Shown here: positions 1-8,007 of the stretch, piece after piece
Position numbering within the stretch: position 1 is the first letter of the stretch
Layout of the letters: each line of letters begins with the position of its first letter
NCBI GenBank assembly: GCA_044450785.1
Contig: JBIOJM010000096.1
Span: forward strand, 1-28,837
Length of the DNA: 28,837 nt
Reading direction: 5' to 3'
Source of the DNA: JBIOJM01 sp044450785
Lineage (GTDB): Bacteria; Planctomycetota; Planctomycetia; Isosphaerales; Isosphaeraceae
Made by a program: the position numbers and the translations under genes
The notes under the pieces: model-generated
What the model saw: the letters and a program-made list of their open reading frames with translations, nothing else
What the model was told of the DNA's origin: nothing
Database searches by the model: none

Positions 1-580
1 CTGTCCCGTCATTAGACGCGCCGCCTTCCTCGGTGGTGCCGAAGAGATTGCCGCTCCCATCCTCAATCAGAGTGCCGTTCGGATTGGCCCCGTTGGTGCC
101 GCTGAAGAGAGCGAGGGTGGTGATGGCGTGGCTGCCCGCGGCCACCTCGAACACCGTCCCGTCATTGGACGCGATGCCGCCCCCAGCGGCGACGCCGAAG
201 AGATTGCCGCTGGCGTCCTCAATCAGGCCGACGTTTGGGTCTTGCCCGTTGGCGCCGTTAAAGGAAGCGAGGGTGGTGATGGTGCCGCTGCCCGCGGCCA
301 GCTCGAATACGGTCCCGGCATCGGACGGCCCGCCCTGGCTGGTGATACCGAACAGATTGCCAGCGGCGTCCCTGATCACGCCGCCGGCGGCGAGGGCGCC
401 GTCAGTACCATCGAAAGAGGCCAGAGTGATTAGGCCCGAAAGCATGCGCCGAAGCTCCAGTTGTTCCAGGACCGGTCGGGCCGTCAACTGCAACGATCGC
501 GTCCGATTCATGCGCCGAGTTCGCCGGTCGAACCGGAATAACCACAACGCCGAACGAGAGCGACGGGATTTGGTAGACAT
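1..580 (-). CDS. GloVer-repeat surface protein with LEPR-XLL-like N-terminus (3' part outside window)
   Basis: Reading leftwards from the ATG at 580 (rc of cat 578-580), the frame stays open to the window edge, so only about 193 N-terminal residues are visible. The N-terminus is basic (MSTKSRRSRSALWLFRF) and carries LEQLELRRMLSG at about residues 38-49, which resembles the LEPR-XLL motif at the start of many planctomycete surface proteins. Three repeats of about 50 residues follow. Each has a core like GNLFG(V/T/I), then GGxxxxDGTVFE(L/V)AAGS and TLAxFxG, which matches the tandem GloVer repeat (Gloeobacter/Verrucomicrobia type) predicted to form a beta-propeller. An AAGGTG stretch lies just upstream of the ATG. 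It is probably exported or cell-surface; its ligand is unknown. The next gene upstream on the same strand is another LEPR-like protein. Family assignment is by eye. Confidence 0.72.
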   Translation of the reverse strand, partial: MSTKSRRSRSALWLFRFDRRTRRMNRTRSLQLTARPVLEQLELRRMLSGLITLASFDGTDGALAAGGVIRDAAGNLFGITSQGGPSDAGTVFELAAGSGTITTLASFNGANGQDPNVGLIEDASGNLFGVAAGGGIASNDGTVFEVAAGSHAITTLALFSGTNGANPNGTLIEDGSGNLFGTTEEGGASNDGT

Positions 581-671
581 TGGACACCTTGTGTTGTGCT
601 GGCTCAGTGCAAATGGGACAAACGATCTTGCTCGCCAAGCTAGTCAATGATGGCAGAAACTGTGAATGGAT

Positions 672-1577
672 TTATCGTGTTTCAATGAAAGTATTCAGCG
701 CCACCAGCTCGCTGAAAGTGAAGGCAACCTGGGAGACACTGGTGCCGACCGCGTCGTTCGGACTCATCGAGCTGACATACGGACCGACTGTGTCGATCGT
801 GTAGGTCGTCGAGCTCTGGGCGGTCCCGCTGTCCGACGTGGTGTGGCCGGCCAGGTTGTCGCTTTCCAGGGTGTCGCCCGTCCCCGCGATCACGATGGTT
901 GAGGCCGAGGCTGGCGAGGTGGTCTCCACCAGCTTGCAGTTGAACAAGTCGGCGGGGCCGGTCGTGGTGCCGCCCTGTGCCTGGTAAGTGCCGGTGATCT
1001 CCAGGTAGTCGTCGCTGGCGGCGGCAACCGTGGCCTGATTGTTGAGCGTGCCGCTGATGATACGATTGCCACCGGAGCCGGGCGAGGCGGTGATGGTGCC
1101 GAGGTTGGTCAGCGTGCTCGATCCGGTGGCGATGTTGGACTGGTAAGCGTTGTTGCTCGACTCCAACAGGATCGTGCCGTCGTTTGTAATCCCTTGGCTC
1201 ACCGACAAGGTGGCATTCCCACCGGCCGCAGACCCGTGCACCCAGATCGTGTCGTCGTTCTGCACCGTCAGCACGGTCGGCTGGCTACCTTGGTAGGTGA
1301 CCGTGACGTTTCCCGGTACATCGATAACCGCATTGTCAGATGAATTCGGAACGTGGTGGTCGGCGGAGTTCGCCTCGTTTACCCAGTTGCCGGCGACCTC
1401 CCAGTTTCCCCCAGTTGAGATTGCCCAGACCATGGCGGCGCACAACCTTCGCCGCTGCATCGGCTCCAACTCAGGGAGGACGCGATGTAGCTTGCTACGC
1501 ATTCGCGGGCGAGCGCGTGTCTTTGACTCGAGCCAAGAACCAAGAACCTGCCGTCCGGGGAAGTGCGGACCCATCAT
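672..1577 (-). CDS. Probable surface/adhesin-like protein, LEPR-like N-terminus, apparently truncated
   Basis: The start is placed at the ATG-ATG pair near 1577, preceded by AGGATCGGG; a TTG at 1607 and an ATG at 1502 are alternatives. Near the N-terminus is LPELEPMQRRRL, an LEPR-XLL-like motif, followed by GGNW-x4-GNW and a VPNSSDNAVIDVPG stretch, as in beta-helical autotransporter-like planctomycete proteins. The middle is rich in T, S, G and N with solenoid-like repeats (ITNDGTILLE, LTNLGTITAS, LNNQATV). The C-terminus begins an Ig-like module (VGPYVSSMSPNDAVGTSVSQ, then FTFSELV) and stops at IETR, much earlier than such modules normally end. No continuation was found in the other minus-strand frames towards 581, so this is either a truncated gene or an unusually short protein. 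Function is unknown; a cell-surface location is inferred. Confidence 0.6.
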   Translation of the reverse strand: MMGPHFPGRQVLGSWLESKTRARPRMRSKLHRVLPELEPMQRRRLCAAMVWAISTGGNWEVAGNWVNEANSADHHVPNSSDNAVIDVPGNVTVTYQGSQPTVLTVQNDDTIWVHGSAAGGNATLSVSQGITNDGTILLESSNNAYQSNIATGSSTLTNLGTITASPGSGGNRIISGTLNNQATVAAASDDYLEITGTYQAQGGTTTGPADLFNCKLVETTSPASASTIVIAGTGDTLESDNLAGHTTSDSGTAQSSTTYTIDTVGPYVSSMSPNDAVGTSVSQVAFTFSELVALNTFIETR

Positions 1578-2362
1578 GGTCCCGATCCTGTCGTGAAGAG
1601 AGTGCAACGATGAGTGTCAAACGATCGTAACGTGCGCGGACGAAGACGAGCGACGGTCCTCCATAACTAATACGTGAACTATGGACACGAACACCGCCGA
1701 GCTGGGTTTGGCTTATCCTTCAGTCGAGAGTTGGCCCGCGCTTCCGTGACTTCGACGGGCGCCCGCCTGCCGGCCTACCTTCCGCTCCGACCGCGCCTTG
1801 CGGCCACGTGTCATGGGAGAGGCCGAATCGGGGCATCGATGCCTCGGCCTTGGTCAAAGATGATGACGGCGCGGCCGTTGGCCGCAACCGAAAACGAATT
1901 CCAGATTTCGGATTCCAGATTCCTGAAAATGCGCCGAGCGTCCCGTGCCCAGGGCACGATCGCGTGGTATGGTGGCACAGCGTGGTCGAACACCACCTAC
2001 GCATCGCTGCGTTTCAACACGATCGCACGCACGTAGCATTATGGCGACTGTCTTGATATAGCGATAGAGGCAAGACTTCAACGGATTCCTATCACAAAGG
2101 TAGATAGCCATGGCCCCAGTGCCTCCGCACCCAACCAGCGATTCGAACTGCTGTACGCAAAAGTTCATCCTCGAGCCACGTGGCTCATCAGATCGTACTC
2201 GTCCCGGCTGGCGGATCTGACTCGACCATCGGAGAATTTTTTTCGGGCGGAGCAAAGTTGGGCGGATCAACCGTGGGAGCGTGACGGACGGAGGCACGAT
2301 CCCCCTTGGGCGGTCGCTTCCCGGCCAACCGGGGCCCGGGGTGTGCTCGCGCGACATGCTGG
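1578..2362. other. Long intergenic region, no recognisable gene
   Basis: This stretch lies between the minus-strand surface gene and the plus-strand sigma factor. Short open frames on both strands show no recognisable domain and have composition typical of chance frames in GC-rich DNA. A 36-codon frame at about 2110 (MAPVPPHPTSDSN...) has no detectable family. A T-loop-like GTTCGAATC on the minus strand near 2141-2150 lacks a tRNA cloverleaf around it. It may hold divergent promoters or decayed sequence. Confidence 0.5.
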
Positions 2363-2392
2363 TTGAAGTGACATGGGGATTCAGGTTATCAT
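2363..2392 (+). promoter_or_regulatory. Candidate sigma-70-type promoter for the ECF sigma/kinase genes
   Basis: TTGAAG at 2363-2368 and TATCAT at 2387-2392 are separated by 18 nt. Both resemble -35/-10 consensus boxes, and a transcript would begin near 2399. That lies downstream of the first in-frame ATG (2373) and upstream of the ATG at 2472, which supports the later translation start. This is pattern matching only; an ECF-type promoter cannot be excluded. Confidence 0.35.
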
Positions 2393-2471
2393 AGCGCCAA
2401 GAGGAGTTTTCCCAAGAACACATGACGATCCGAGTCATCGTGCTGATACGCCGTCTTCATTCGAGGTCTCG

Positions 2472-3071
2472 ATGGAGCTCGATTCGATCGATCCCACGAG
2501 TGTCACCCTGCTGGGCCAGGTCGGTCTTAGCCCTAGCGACGAGGTGGCCTGGGCGCGGTTCGTCGGGCTGTACGGCTCCAGAATCCGGGGCTGGTGCCGG
2601 CGCTGGGGTCTGCAGGAGGCCGACTCGGAAGATGTGACGCAGGACGTGTTGCTCCGGTTGGCCCAGAAGCTGGGAGCGTTCCACTACGACCCGTCCCGCA
2701 GTTTCCGCGGCTGGCTGCGGACGGTGACTCAAAACGCCCTGGCCGACTTCCTGGCGGATCGGAAGCGTCAATGTTGCGGCAGTGGCGACGACGGGGTGCT
2801 CAAGCAGCTCCAGAGCGTGCAGGCGCGCGACGACCTGATCGAGCACCTCAAGGACCAGTTTGACTCGGAGATCGTGGCGGTGGCCTGCGCCCGCGCCCGG
2901 GCGCGGGTCGAGCCCCAGACGTGGGAGGCCTTCCGGCTGACGGCCTACGAGGGCTGTTCCGGAGACGACGTGGCAACGCGGCTCGGCATGAGCAGGGCGA
3001 CCGTCTTCAAGGCCAAGAGCCGCGTCCTGGGGTTCCTTCGCGAGGAGATCCACAAGCTCGACGAGCCTTGA
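2472..3071 (+). CDS. ECF-family RNA polymerase sigma factor
   Basis: A 199-residue extracytoplasmic-function sigma factor that would redirect RNA polymerase to a dedicated promoter set. Region 2 is visible at about residues 20-95: a helix around FVGLYGSRIRGWCRRW, the acidic EADSEDVTQDVLLRL segment, then FRGWLRTVTQNALADF. Region 4 is near the C-terminus (GCSGDDVATRLGMSRATVFKAKSRVL), a helix-turn-helix that reads -35 elements. The ATG at 2472 is chosen because GAGG lies 5 nt upstream and homology starts soon after; the frame is open back to 2373 but that leader looks non-coding. It sits 73 nt upstream of a Ser/Thr kinase gene on the same strand. In Planctomycetota such ECF-STK pairs are common, and kinase control of the sigma factor is the usual proposal; no anti-sigma gene is seen here. 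Confidence 0.9.
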   Translation: MELDSIDPTSVTLLGQVGLSPSDEVAWARFVGLYGSRIRGWCRRWGLQEADSEDVTQDVLLRLAQKLGAFHYDPSRSFRGWLRTVTQNALADFLADRKRQCCGSGDDGVLKQLQSVQARDDLIEHLKDQFDSEIVAVACARARARVEPQTWEAFRLTAYEGCSGDDVATRLGMSRATVFKAKSRVLGFLREEIHKLDEP

Positions 3072-3144
3072 ATGGCGCCCGGGCCGCCGGCGAATCGTTT
3101 TCGCCACGGCCGCGCGGCGGGACCGGATCAGATCGGGAGAGACG

Positions 3145-5985
3145 ATGAATCGACTCGGCGACGCCCCCACCGACTTGCTTTTCGGCCTGATCGCCCTCAA
3201 CAACGACCTGGTCGCGCCGGCGGTCATTCCCGCCGCGCTGCGGGCGCAGGTCCACGAACCGAACCGGAAGCTGGCCGATCTCCTCGTCACTCAAGGCGCC
3301 CTGACGCCCGCGCAGCGCGACCTGGTCGAGACGCTCTCCGGCGAGTACATCAACCGGCATGGCGGCGACGCCGGGAAGGCCCTGGCCGCTCTCATCGAGA
3401 CCCCCTCGGCCCGTGAGCGGCTGGACCGGCTCGGCGACCTCGAGCTGAGCGCCGGCTTCACCCCCGCCTTCTCGCTCGGATCGACCGTTCCACACGAGCG
3501 CGATCCGCTTCTGGACGCAACCACTCTGGCCCCGCCCGCGAACTCCGTGGCCGGTGCAAAATTGCACATCGCCGGTTACGAGATCCTGGAGGTGCTGGGC
3601 ATTGGTGGGATGGGGATCGTCCACAAGGCGCGGCACGAGCGGCTCGACCGATTTGTCGCTCTCAAGATGATCCGTTCCGGGTCGAGCGCGCGGCCCGAGG
3701 ATCTCGCCCGGTTCGAGATCGAGGCGAAAGCGGTCGCCGCGATTGAACACTCCAACATCGTCAAGATCTTCGAGATCGGCGAGCACGACGGCCTGCCCTA
3801 TTTCTCGCTCGAGTTCCTCGCCGGCGGCAGCCTCGCCAAGAAGATCGGCGGCCAGCCCCAGCCGGTCGATGAGGCCGCACGGATCGTCGAGGTCCTTGCC
3901 CGCGCGATGTACGTGGCGCACCAGCACAAGGTGATCCACCGCGACCTCAAACCGGGCAATGTCCTCATCGCCGCCGATGGCACGCTCAAGATCAGCGACT
4001 TCGGACTGGTGAAGCGACTGGAGAGCGATTCGGGACAGACGCGCAGCGGCTCGATCCTGGGCACGCCAAGCTACATGGCTCCCGAACAGGCGCGGGGCGA
4101 GAACCAGACGGTTGGGCCCGCCGCCGACCAGTACGCCTTGGGCGCAATCCTCTACGAGCTTTTGACCGGCCGCCCACCCTTTCAGGGAACGTCGGCCCTC
4201 GTTACCCTCGACATGGTCTGCAGCATGGAGCCGGTGCCCCCGTCGCAGCTCCAGCCCAAGACGCCCCGCGACCTGGAGACGATCTGTCTGAAGTGCCTGG
4301 AAAAAGACATCGCACGCCGTTATCCCGACGTCCTTGCCCTGGCTGAAGACCTGCGCAGGTTCCGGGCGGGAGAGACCATCCTGGCGCGTCCGGTTTCCGA
4401 CGCCGAGCGGCTGTGGCGGTGGTGCCTCCGCAACCCCAGGGTCGCCTCCTTGAGCGCCGCGGTCGCCCTGCTGCTGGTGATCGTGGCGGCCGGCTCGGCG
4501 ATCGCGGCCGTGACGCTCGGTAAGGCCAAAAAGCTGGCCGAGGAGAAGGAGCAGCGCGCCGTCGCCGCCGCGCGGGCGGCCAACGAACAGAACCGAAGTG
4601 CCGTGGATTCCCAGGTCGATTTGATCGTGCTCCTGGAGCGTAAACTGCGGTTCGTGCCCGCGATCCAGAACGAGCGCGATCAGATCCTGGACACGGCGAT
4701 TACGCGACTTGAAGGCGCCGCCAAGGCAATGACCGACCTGCGCCGCGTCGTGGAATGGGACCCCAAGGAGGAGGGACACAACTGGCGGTCGCTGGCCAGG
4801 GGCCACCGAGCGCAGGGCGAAGTGAGCCTGTCGCGCAACCAAGTCGCGGACGCGATGGCGCAATTCCGGCAGGCGGACGAGATCATCGCGACGCTCGCGG
4901 CGGCAGACCCCGGCGACCTCGATCTGCAGGTCAATTTGATCCGGACCCAGCGGCAGCTCGGGTACGTCTCCATGTATCGACTCGGCGATGCCGAGGGAGC
5001 CCAGCGGTACTTCCGCAGGGCGCTTGAGATTAGCCGGGCGTGCCTGGCGAAGAAGCCCGACCTCGACGTTTACAAGAGTGAGCTGGCCAATTCGCTGGGC
5101 CAGCTCGCCGGGTCGGAATTGACGCTCGGTCATCTCAAAAAGGCACGCGACCTGTATCGAGAAGAGAGAGCCGTCCGTGAGTCTTTCTCGGCGGAGCAGA
5201 CGAACGATTGGGAGAGCCGCCGCGAGCTCGCGGGCCACTATGCTCAGCTCGCGGAATTGCATATCAAGGGGGACGACCGGATCGAAGGCCAGCGGCTCTA
5301 CGACGAGTGCGCTTCGCTGCGCGAACAAGTTGCCAAGGAACGGCGCGATTCCTGGCCAGCCCAGAACGATCTCGGCCTGTCGTTCAACCAACAAGGGTCA
5401 ATGCGTTTTCCCCAGGGCCACGACGCGAAAGCCGCGCGCGCCTTCCACCGCAAGGCGCTTGACGTGTTCAGGAAACGGGCCAGCGCCGACCCATCCGACT
5501 TCGACAACAAGCACACGCTCGCCCAGACGCTCTATTACGAGGCGACCTGCGCCCTTCACTCGGGCGACAAAGACGGGGCCGCCGCGGGATACCGCGAATG
5601 CCTGAAGATCTGCAAAGAGCTGGCTAACGAGCCCAAGGCCAAGAAGCCGCAAACCGAACTGATGCTCGCCTTGGCCCGTTGCGGTGATCATGCCGGGGCC
5701 GCAAAGATCGCCGAGGCGCTGGTGGCGACGCCGCCCAAGGATGAACGCCTCTATGTCCAGGCCGCCTGCGGCTACGCTCTGGCCGCCGGCGCCGCCGGCA
5801 GTGACGCCGTCCTCGTCCGGTGCTACACCGATAAGGCCATCGATTGCTTACGTGAGGCCAAGAAAAGAGGGTGGGCCGACGTCGTGAGCCTCGAGACCGA
5901 TACCGACCTCGAGCCGATCCGCAACGACCGGGCATTCAAAGCGTTGCTCGGCGAGCTCCGGCAACCGGGCGGAAAACGGCCGTGA
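3145..5985 (+). CDS. Membrane Ser/Thr protein kinase (PknB-type) with C-terminal TPR region
   Basis: A 946-residue Hanks-type kinase. Residues 1-140 form an N-terminal extension of unknown role. The kinase domain runs from about 144 to 410: glycine loop GIGGMG near 152-157, VALK with catalytic Lys174, HRDLKPGN with His265-Arg266-Asp267, DFG at 285-287 and APE at 312-314, so it looks catalytically intact. One hydrophobic segment (about 433-457, VASLSAAVALLLVIVAAGSA) should anchor it in the membrane. It is followed by a charged coiled-coil-like stretch and a long helical region with TPR-type repeats (about 535-900), presumably for protein binding on the far side of the membrane. The end (WADVVSLETDTDLEPIRND) is typical of planctomycete kinase-TPR proteins. 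The upstream ECF sigma gene is the likely partner. A GGGAGAGACG stretch precedes the ATG. Confidence 0.93.
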   Translation: MNRLGDAPTDLLFGLIALNNDLVAPAVIPAALRAQVHEPNRKLADLLVTQGALTPAQRDLVETLSGEYINRHGGDAGKALAALIETPSARERLDRLGDLELSAGFTPAFSLGSTVPHERDPLLDATTLAPPANSVAGAKLHIAGYEILEVLGIGGMGIVHKARHERLDRFVALKMIRSGSSARPEDLARFEIEAKAVAAIEHSNIVKIFEIGEHDGLPYFSLEFLAGGSLAKKIGGQPQPVDEAARIVEVLARAMYVAHQHKVIHRDLKPGNVLIAADGTLKISDFGLVKRLESDSGQTRSGSILGTPSYMAPEQARGENQTVGPAADQYALGAILYELLTGRPPFQGTSALVTLDMVCSMEPVPPSQLQPKTPRDLETICLKCLEKDIARRYPDVLALAEDLRRFRAGETILARPVSDAERLWRWCLRNPRVASLSAAVALLLVIVAAGSAIAAVTLGKAKKLAEEKEQRAVAAARAANEQNRSAVDSQVDLIVLLERKLRFVPAIQNERDQILDTAITRLEGAAKAMTDLRRVVEWDPKEEGHNWRSLARGHRAQGEVSLSRNQVADAMAQFRQADEIIATLAAADPGDLDLQVNLIRTQRQLGYVSMYRLGDAEGAQRYFRRALEISRACLAKKPDLDVYKSELANSLGQLAGSELTLGHLKKARDLYREERAVRESFSAEQTNDWESRRELAGHYAQLAELHIKGDDRIEGQRLYDECASLREQVAKERRDSWPAQNDLGLSFNQQGSMRFPQGHDAKAARAFHRKALDVFRKRASADPSDFDNKHTLAQTLYYEATCALHSGDKDGAAAGYRECLKICKELANEPKAKKPQTELMLALARCGDHAGAAKIAEALVATPPKDERLYVQAACGYALAAGAAGSDAVLVRCYTDKAIDCLREAKKRGWADVVSLETDTDLEPIRNDRAFKALLGELRQPGGKRP

Positions 5986-6032
5986 CGCGGGCACCCTACC
6001 CTACGTGTCCCTGGCCGGGCGGTACGTGGGTT

Positions 6033-6082
6033 GGAAAAGGGGTCAGGAGCCGATTCGACTTGACGGCTCCTGACCCCTTTCC
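6033..6082. repeat. REP-like palindrome, possible transcription terminator
   Basis: GGAAAAGGGGTCAGGAGCC (6033-6051) is matched by its reverse complement at 6065-6082 with one A/T missing, around a 13-nt loop. The GGGGTCAGGAGCC core resembles dispersed REP-type palindromes that are often linked to RAYT transposases. It lies 47 nt after the kinase stop and could also act as its terminator, though there is no clear U-tract. No RAYT gene is present in the window. Confidence 0.65.
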
Positions 6083-6153
6083 ACAACGAAGTGGGCCTCA
6101 GTGCCCGCCGGGTGCCCCAAGACACATCGGGGGGCCATTGCCAGCCCGTTCGA

Positions 6154-6510
6154 TCACTCGGCCGATCCCCCGATCGCACGATTACCTCGCCCGCCCGATT
6201 CTTCCCCGATCCCGAGCCGGCACTCGATCTCCTTCATGCGATTCTCCAGTTCCTCGTGCTCTCGAGCCTTGATGACCGCCGAGACGATTTGCAGATCGTT
6301 CTTGCACGCCGACAGGATCGCCTTGAACGCCGAGATCAACGTCCCGGGGCTTGGCCTCGGAATCGTCGACGATCCGGTAGACCCGCTCGATCAACAGATC
6401 GCGCCTGGCCTCGGGGACGCGCCAGCGCTCGCGCAGGGCGCGATCCGTCAGCCGATTATGGCGCCTTCTCCGCGCGTTCCTTCCCCCAAAGCCCCCCTGA
6501 GTTTTCGCTC
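6154..6510 (-). pseudogene. Frameshifted small hypothetical protein
   Basis: On the minus strand two overlapping frames join into one sensible helical protein. The first reads RLTDRALRERWRVPEARRD, then IERVYRIVDDSEAKPRD; the second continues ISAFKAILSACKNDLQIVS and KAREHEELENRMKEIECRL. The switch is at about 6338-6341, where GACGTTGATC would need to be GACGTGATC, so a single extra T breaks the gene. An in-frame TGA near 6508 closes the frame upstream and no start codon is evident, so the 5' end is also damaged. Similar short helical proteins (RALRERWP...IVxDPxAxxRE) are, from memory, common in planctomycete and phage-derived regions, with no assigned function. The frame analysis was done directly on the sequence; the family link is recollection. 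Confidence 0.55.
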
Positions 6511-7335
6511 AGTGTTAGACTCCGGCTGCTGTCGACAACACTCCGACCCACAAAACCCTGACGACTACCTGCGAGGCTGCAATGGCTCGCAACCGAGGCC
6601 GTCGACCGGCTTGCTCAAGTCTCGTCCGCGACGTCGCACTCACATGCCTTGATCGCCGGCAATCGGGGACATCGCGCGAGCTTGCCCAGAGTTGGAGATA
6701 TTTCTTGCTAAAGAAAGCCTTACAGAACGCCGACAACCTTTTTATCGGCGAACTTCTCGCAGGTCTAAACACGATTCAGTATGAAAAGGCGGATTTTCCC
6801 GCCAGACGCCGATCACATTGAGTGCATCAACGCCAATGGCTGCGGCAACCGCTCGCCCTTTTACCTATTGCTCACCACGCTCGCGGGTCACAAGGTTGCC
6901 GCCTCGCCCCGCTGGCCCAAGTCAGCAGCATGGCTCGCCATCGAGCTGCGCCGCATTGCCCCTTCAGCCCGAACCAGAGCAGGATCGCGGCGGACGCAAA
7001 CGCGAACGCACCGACGAAAAGCAGCGAAAGGTGCTCGCACCGCCAGCTCAGGAAGCCGCGGGCTCTGTCGTTTTACCCTCGCCCCCCGCGGGGAGAGGGT
7101 GGCCGAAGGCCGGGTGAGGGGGTCCGGGCGGTCGCGTCCAGCGAGAAGTCTCTCGTCGGTTCGCACGTCGAGGAATTGTCTCACGAAAACAGCTCCTGGG
7201 ACAACGTGGTGGATCTGTGAATCGGCAGCGAGCGACCGCCGAGCCCGCTTCATGCTTGGGTCAGAGTTTCCTTACAAAGACTCCTTGTCGTAAAATGGCG
7301 GGACGCTCGACCAATGAACTCGACGGGAGGATGTT
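6511..7335. other. Degenerate intergenic region
   Basis: No confident gene. On the minus strand, 6872-7072 is open without a start codon and would encode a hydrophobic segment (LSLLFVGAFAFASAAILLWF), possibly a remnant of a small membrane protein. A short hairpin (CGCCGA...TCGGCG) lies at 6728-6750. The GC palindrome at 7076-7120 is listed separately. The plus-strand frame at 6781-7293 runs through that repeat and looks like chance. Confidence 0.4.
7076..7120. repeat. Dispersed GC-rich palindrome (PLTPALS-type family)
   Basis: CCCTCGCCCCCCGCGGGGAG begins a hairpin that continues to GAGGG and then ends GGGTGAGGG at 7120. Its layout (CCCTC, loop, GAGAGGG, short spacer, GGGTGAGGG) matches the repeats at 11154-11192, 11282-11319 and 11888-11925, so it is a diverged member of the same family. 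Confidence 0.5.
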
Positions 7336-7929
7336 ATGGCGTCGGCGCTACCGAAGACGCGTTTTACCCCAGAGCAGTATCTCGCTTGGGAGCGGAAAGC
7401 CGGCTTCAAGAGTGAGTATTACGACGGGTATATCACGGCGATGGCGGGGGCGAGTCGCGCGCACAACCGGATCGCCGGCAACATGTACCGCAAGATCAGC
7501 GATCAGCTCGAGAACCGCGCCTGCGAGGCTTTCATCAGCGATCTTAGGCTTTGTGTCAGTCCGACCGGTCTCTACACCTACCCCGATGTCATGGCCCTCC
7601 GCGGGGAGGCGCTGTTTCAGGATGACGAGGTGGACACCCTGCTCAACCCGATGGTGATTGTGGAGGTGCTATCGCCTACGACGGAGTTGTACGACCGAGG
7701 CGCCAAGTTTGGGCACTACCGCCGTCTGGACTCCTTGAAAGAGTATGTGCTCGTCGCCCAAAACCGGGTGTTGGTGGAGCGTTTTACCCGACAAGGCGAT
7801 GATTGGTTGCTTTCCGCGCTGAACGACTTCGACTACACGCTTCGGCTTGTGTCGATCGACTGCTCCGTGCCCTTGCGCGAGATTTACGCGAGGGTCGATT
7901 TTTCCGAAGAGGAGACTCGCGAGACTTGA
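7336..7929 (+). CDS. Uma2 family (DUF820) endonuclease-fold protein
   Basis: A 197-residue protein of the Uma2 family, which has a PD-(D/E)XK restriction-endonuclease-like fold. Visible family signatures are FTPEQYLAWERKAGFKSEYYDG (Glu27 and Asp30), AGASRAHNRIAGNM, YPDVMAL (Asp84), VIVEVLSPTTELYDRGAKFG with Glu110 and Lys124, and YRRLDSLKEYVLVAQ. All presumed metal-site residues seem present. GGGAGG lies 5 nt before the ATG; an ATG at 7331 is out of frame. Uma2 genes occur in many scattered copies in planctomycetes and cyanobacteria and are often near mobile or decayed DNA, as here. Their biological role is not established. Confidence 0.88.
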   Translation: MASALPKTRFTPEQYLAWERKAGFKSEYYDGYITAMAGASRAHNRIAGNMYRKISDQLENRACEAFISDLRLCVSPTGLYTYPDVMALRGEALFQDDEVDTLLNPMVIVEVLSPTTELYDRGAKFGHYRRLDSLKEYVLVAQNRVLVERFTRQGDDWLLSALNDFDYTLRLVSIDCSVPLREIYARVDFSEEETRET

Positions 7930-8007
7930 CTGCATCAACGGTCAGCCCAGCCTGCTTGCGCCGCCCTTTTCGACGAGCGGTGATAGGCTGCGGTGGAGGA
8001 CGCGACC

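Noticed and set aside
33..650. Plus-strand open frame at the left edge
   Set aside because: The minus strand encodes GloVer repeats in the same place; the plus-strand repeats are their mirror.
2135..2165. Possible tRNA T-arm (GTTCGAATC on the minus strand)
   Set aside because: Flanking bases do not form a T-stem of five pairs, and no anticodon or acceptor stem could be drawn.
3007..5394. Very long open frame antisense to the kinase gene
   Set aside because: It mirrors the high-GC third positions of the kinase gene and contains no recognisable domain; the sense frame has all kinase motifs.
6101..6652. Plus-strand frame of 183 codons over the frameshifted gene
   Set aside because: Opposite strand gives the better protein (RALRERW..., ISAFKAIL...); the plus-strand frame is Pro/Ser/Arg-rich noise.
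6781..7293. Plus-strand 170-codon frame
   Set aside because: It reads through the GC palindrome (LAPRGERVAEGRVRG) and has no domain.
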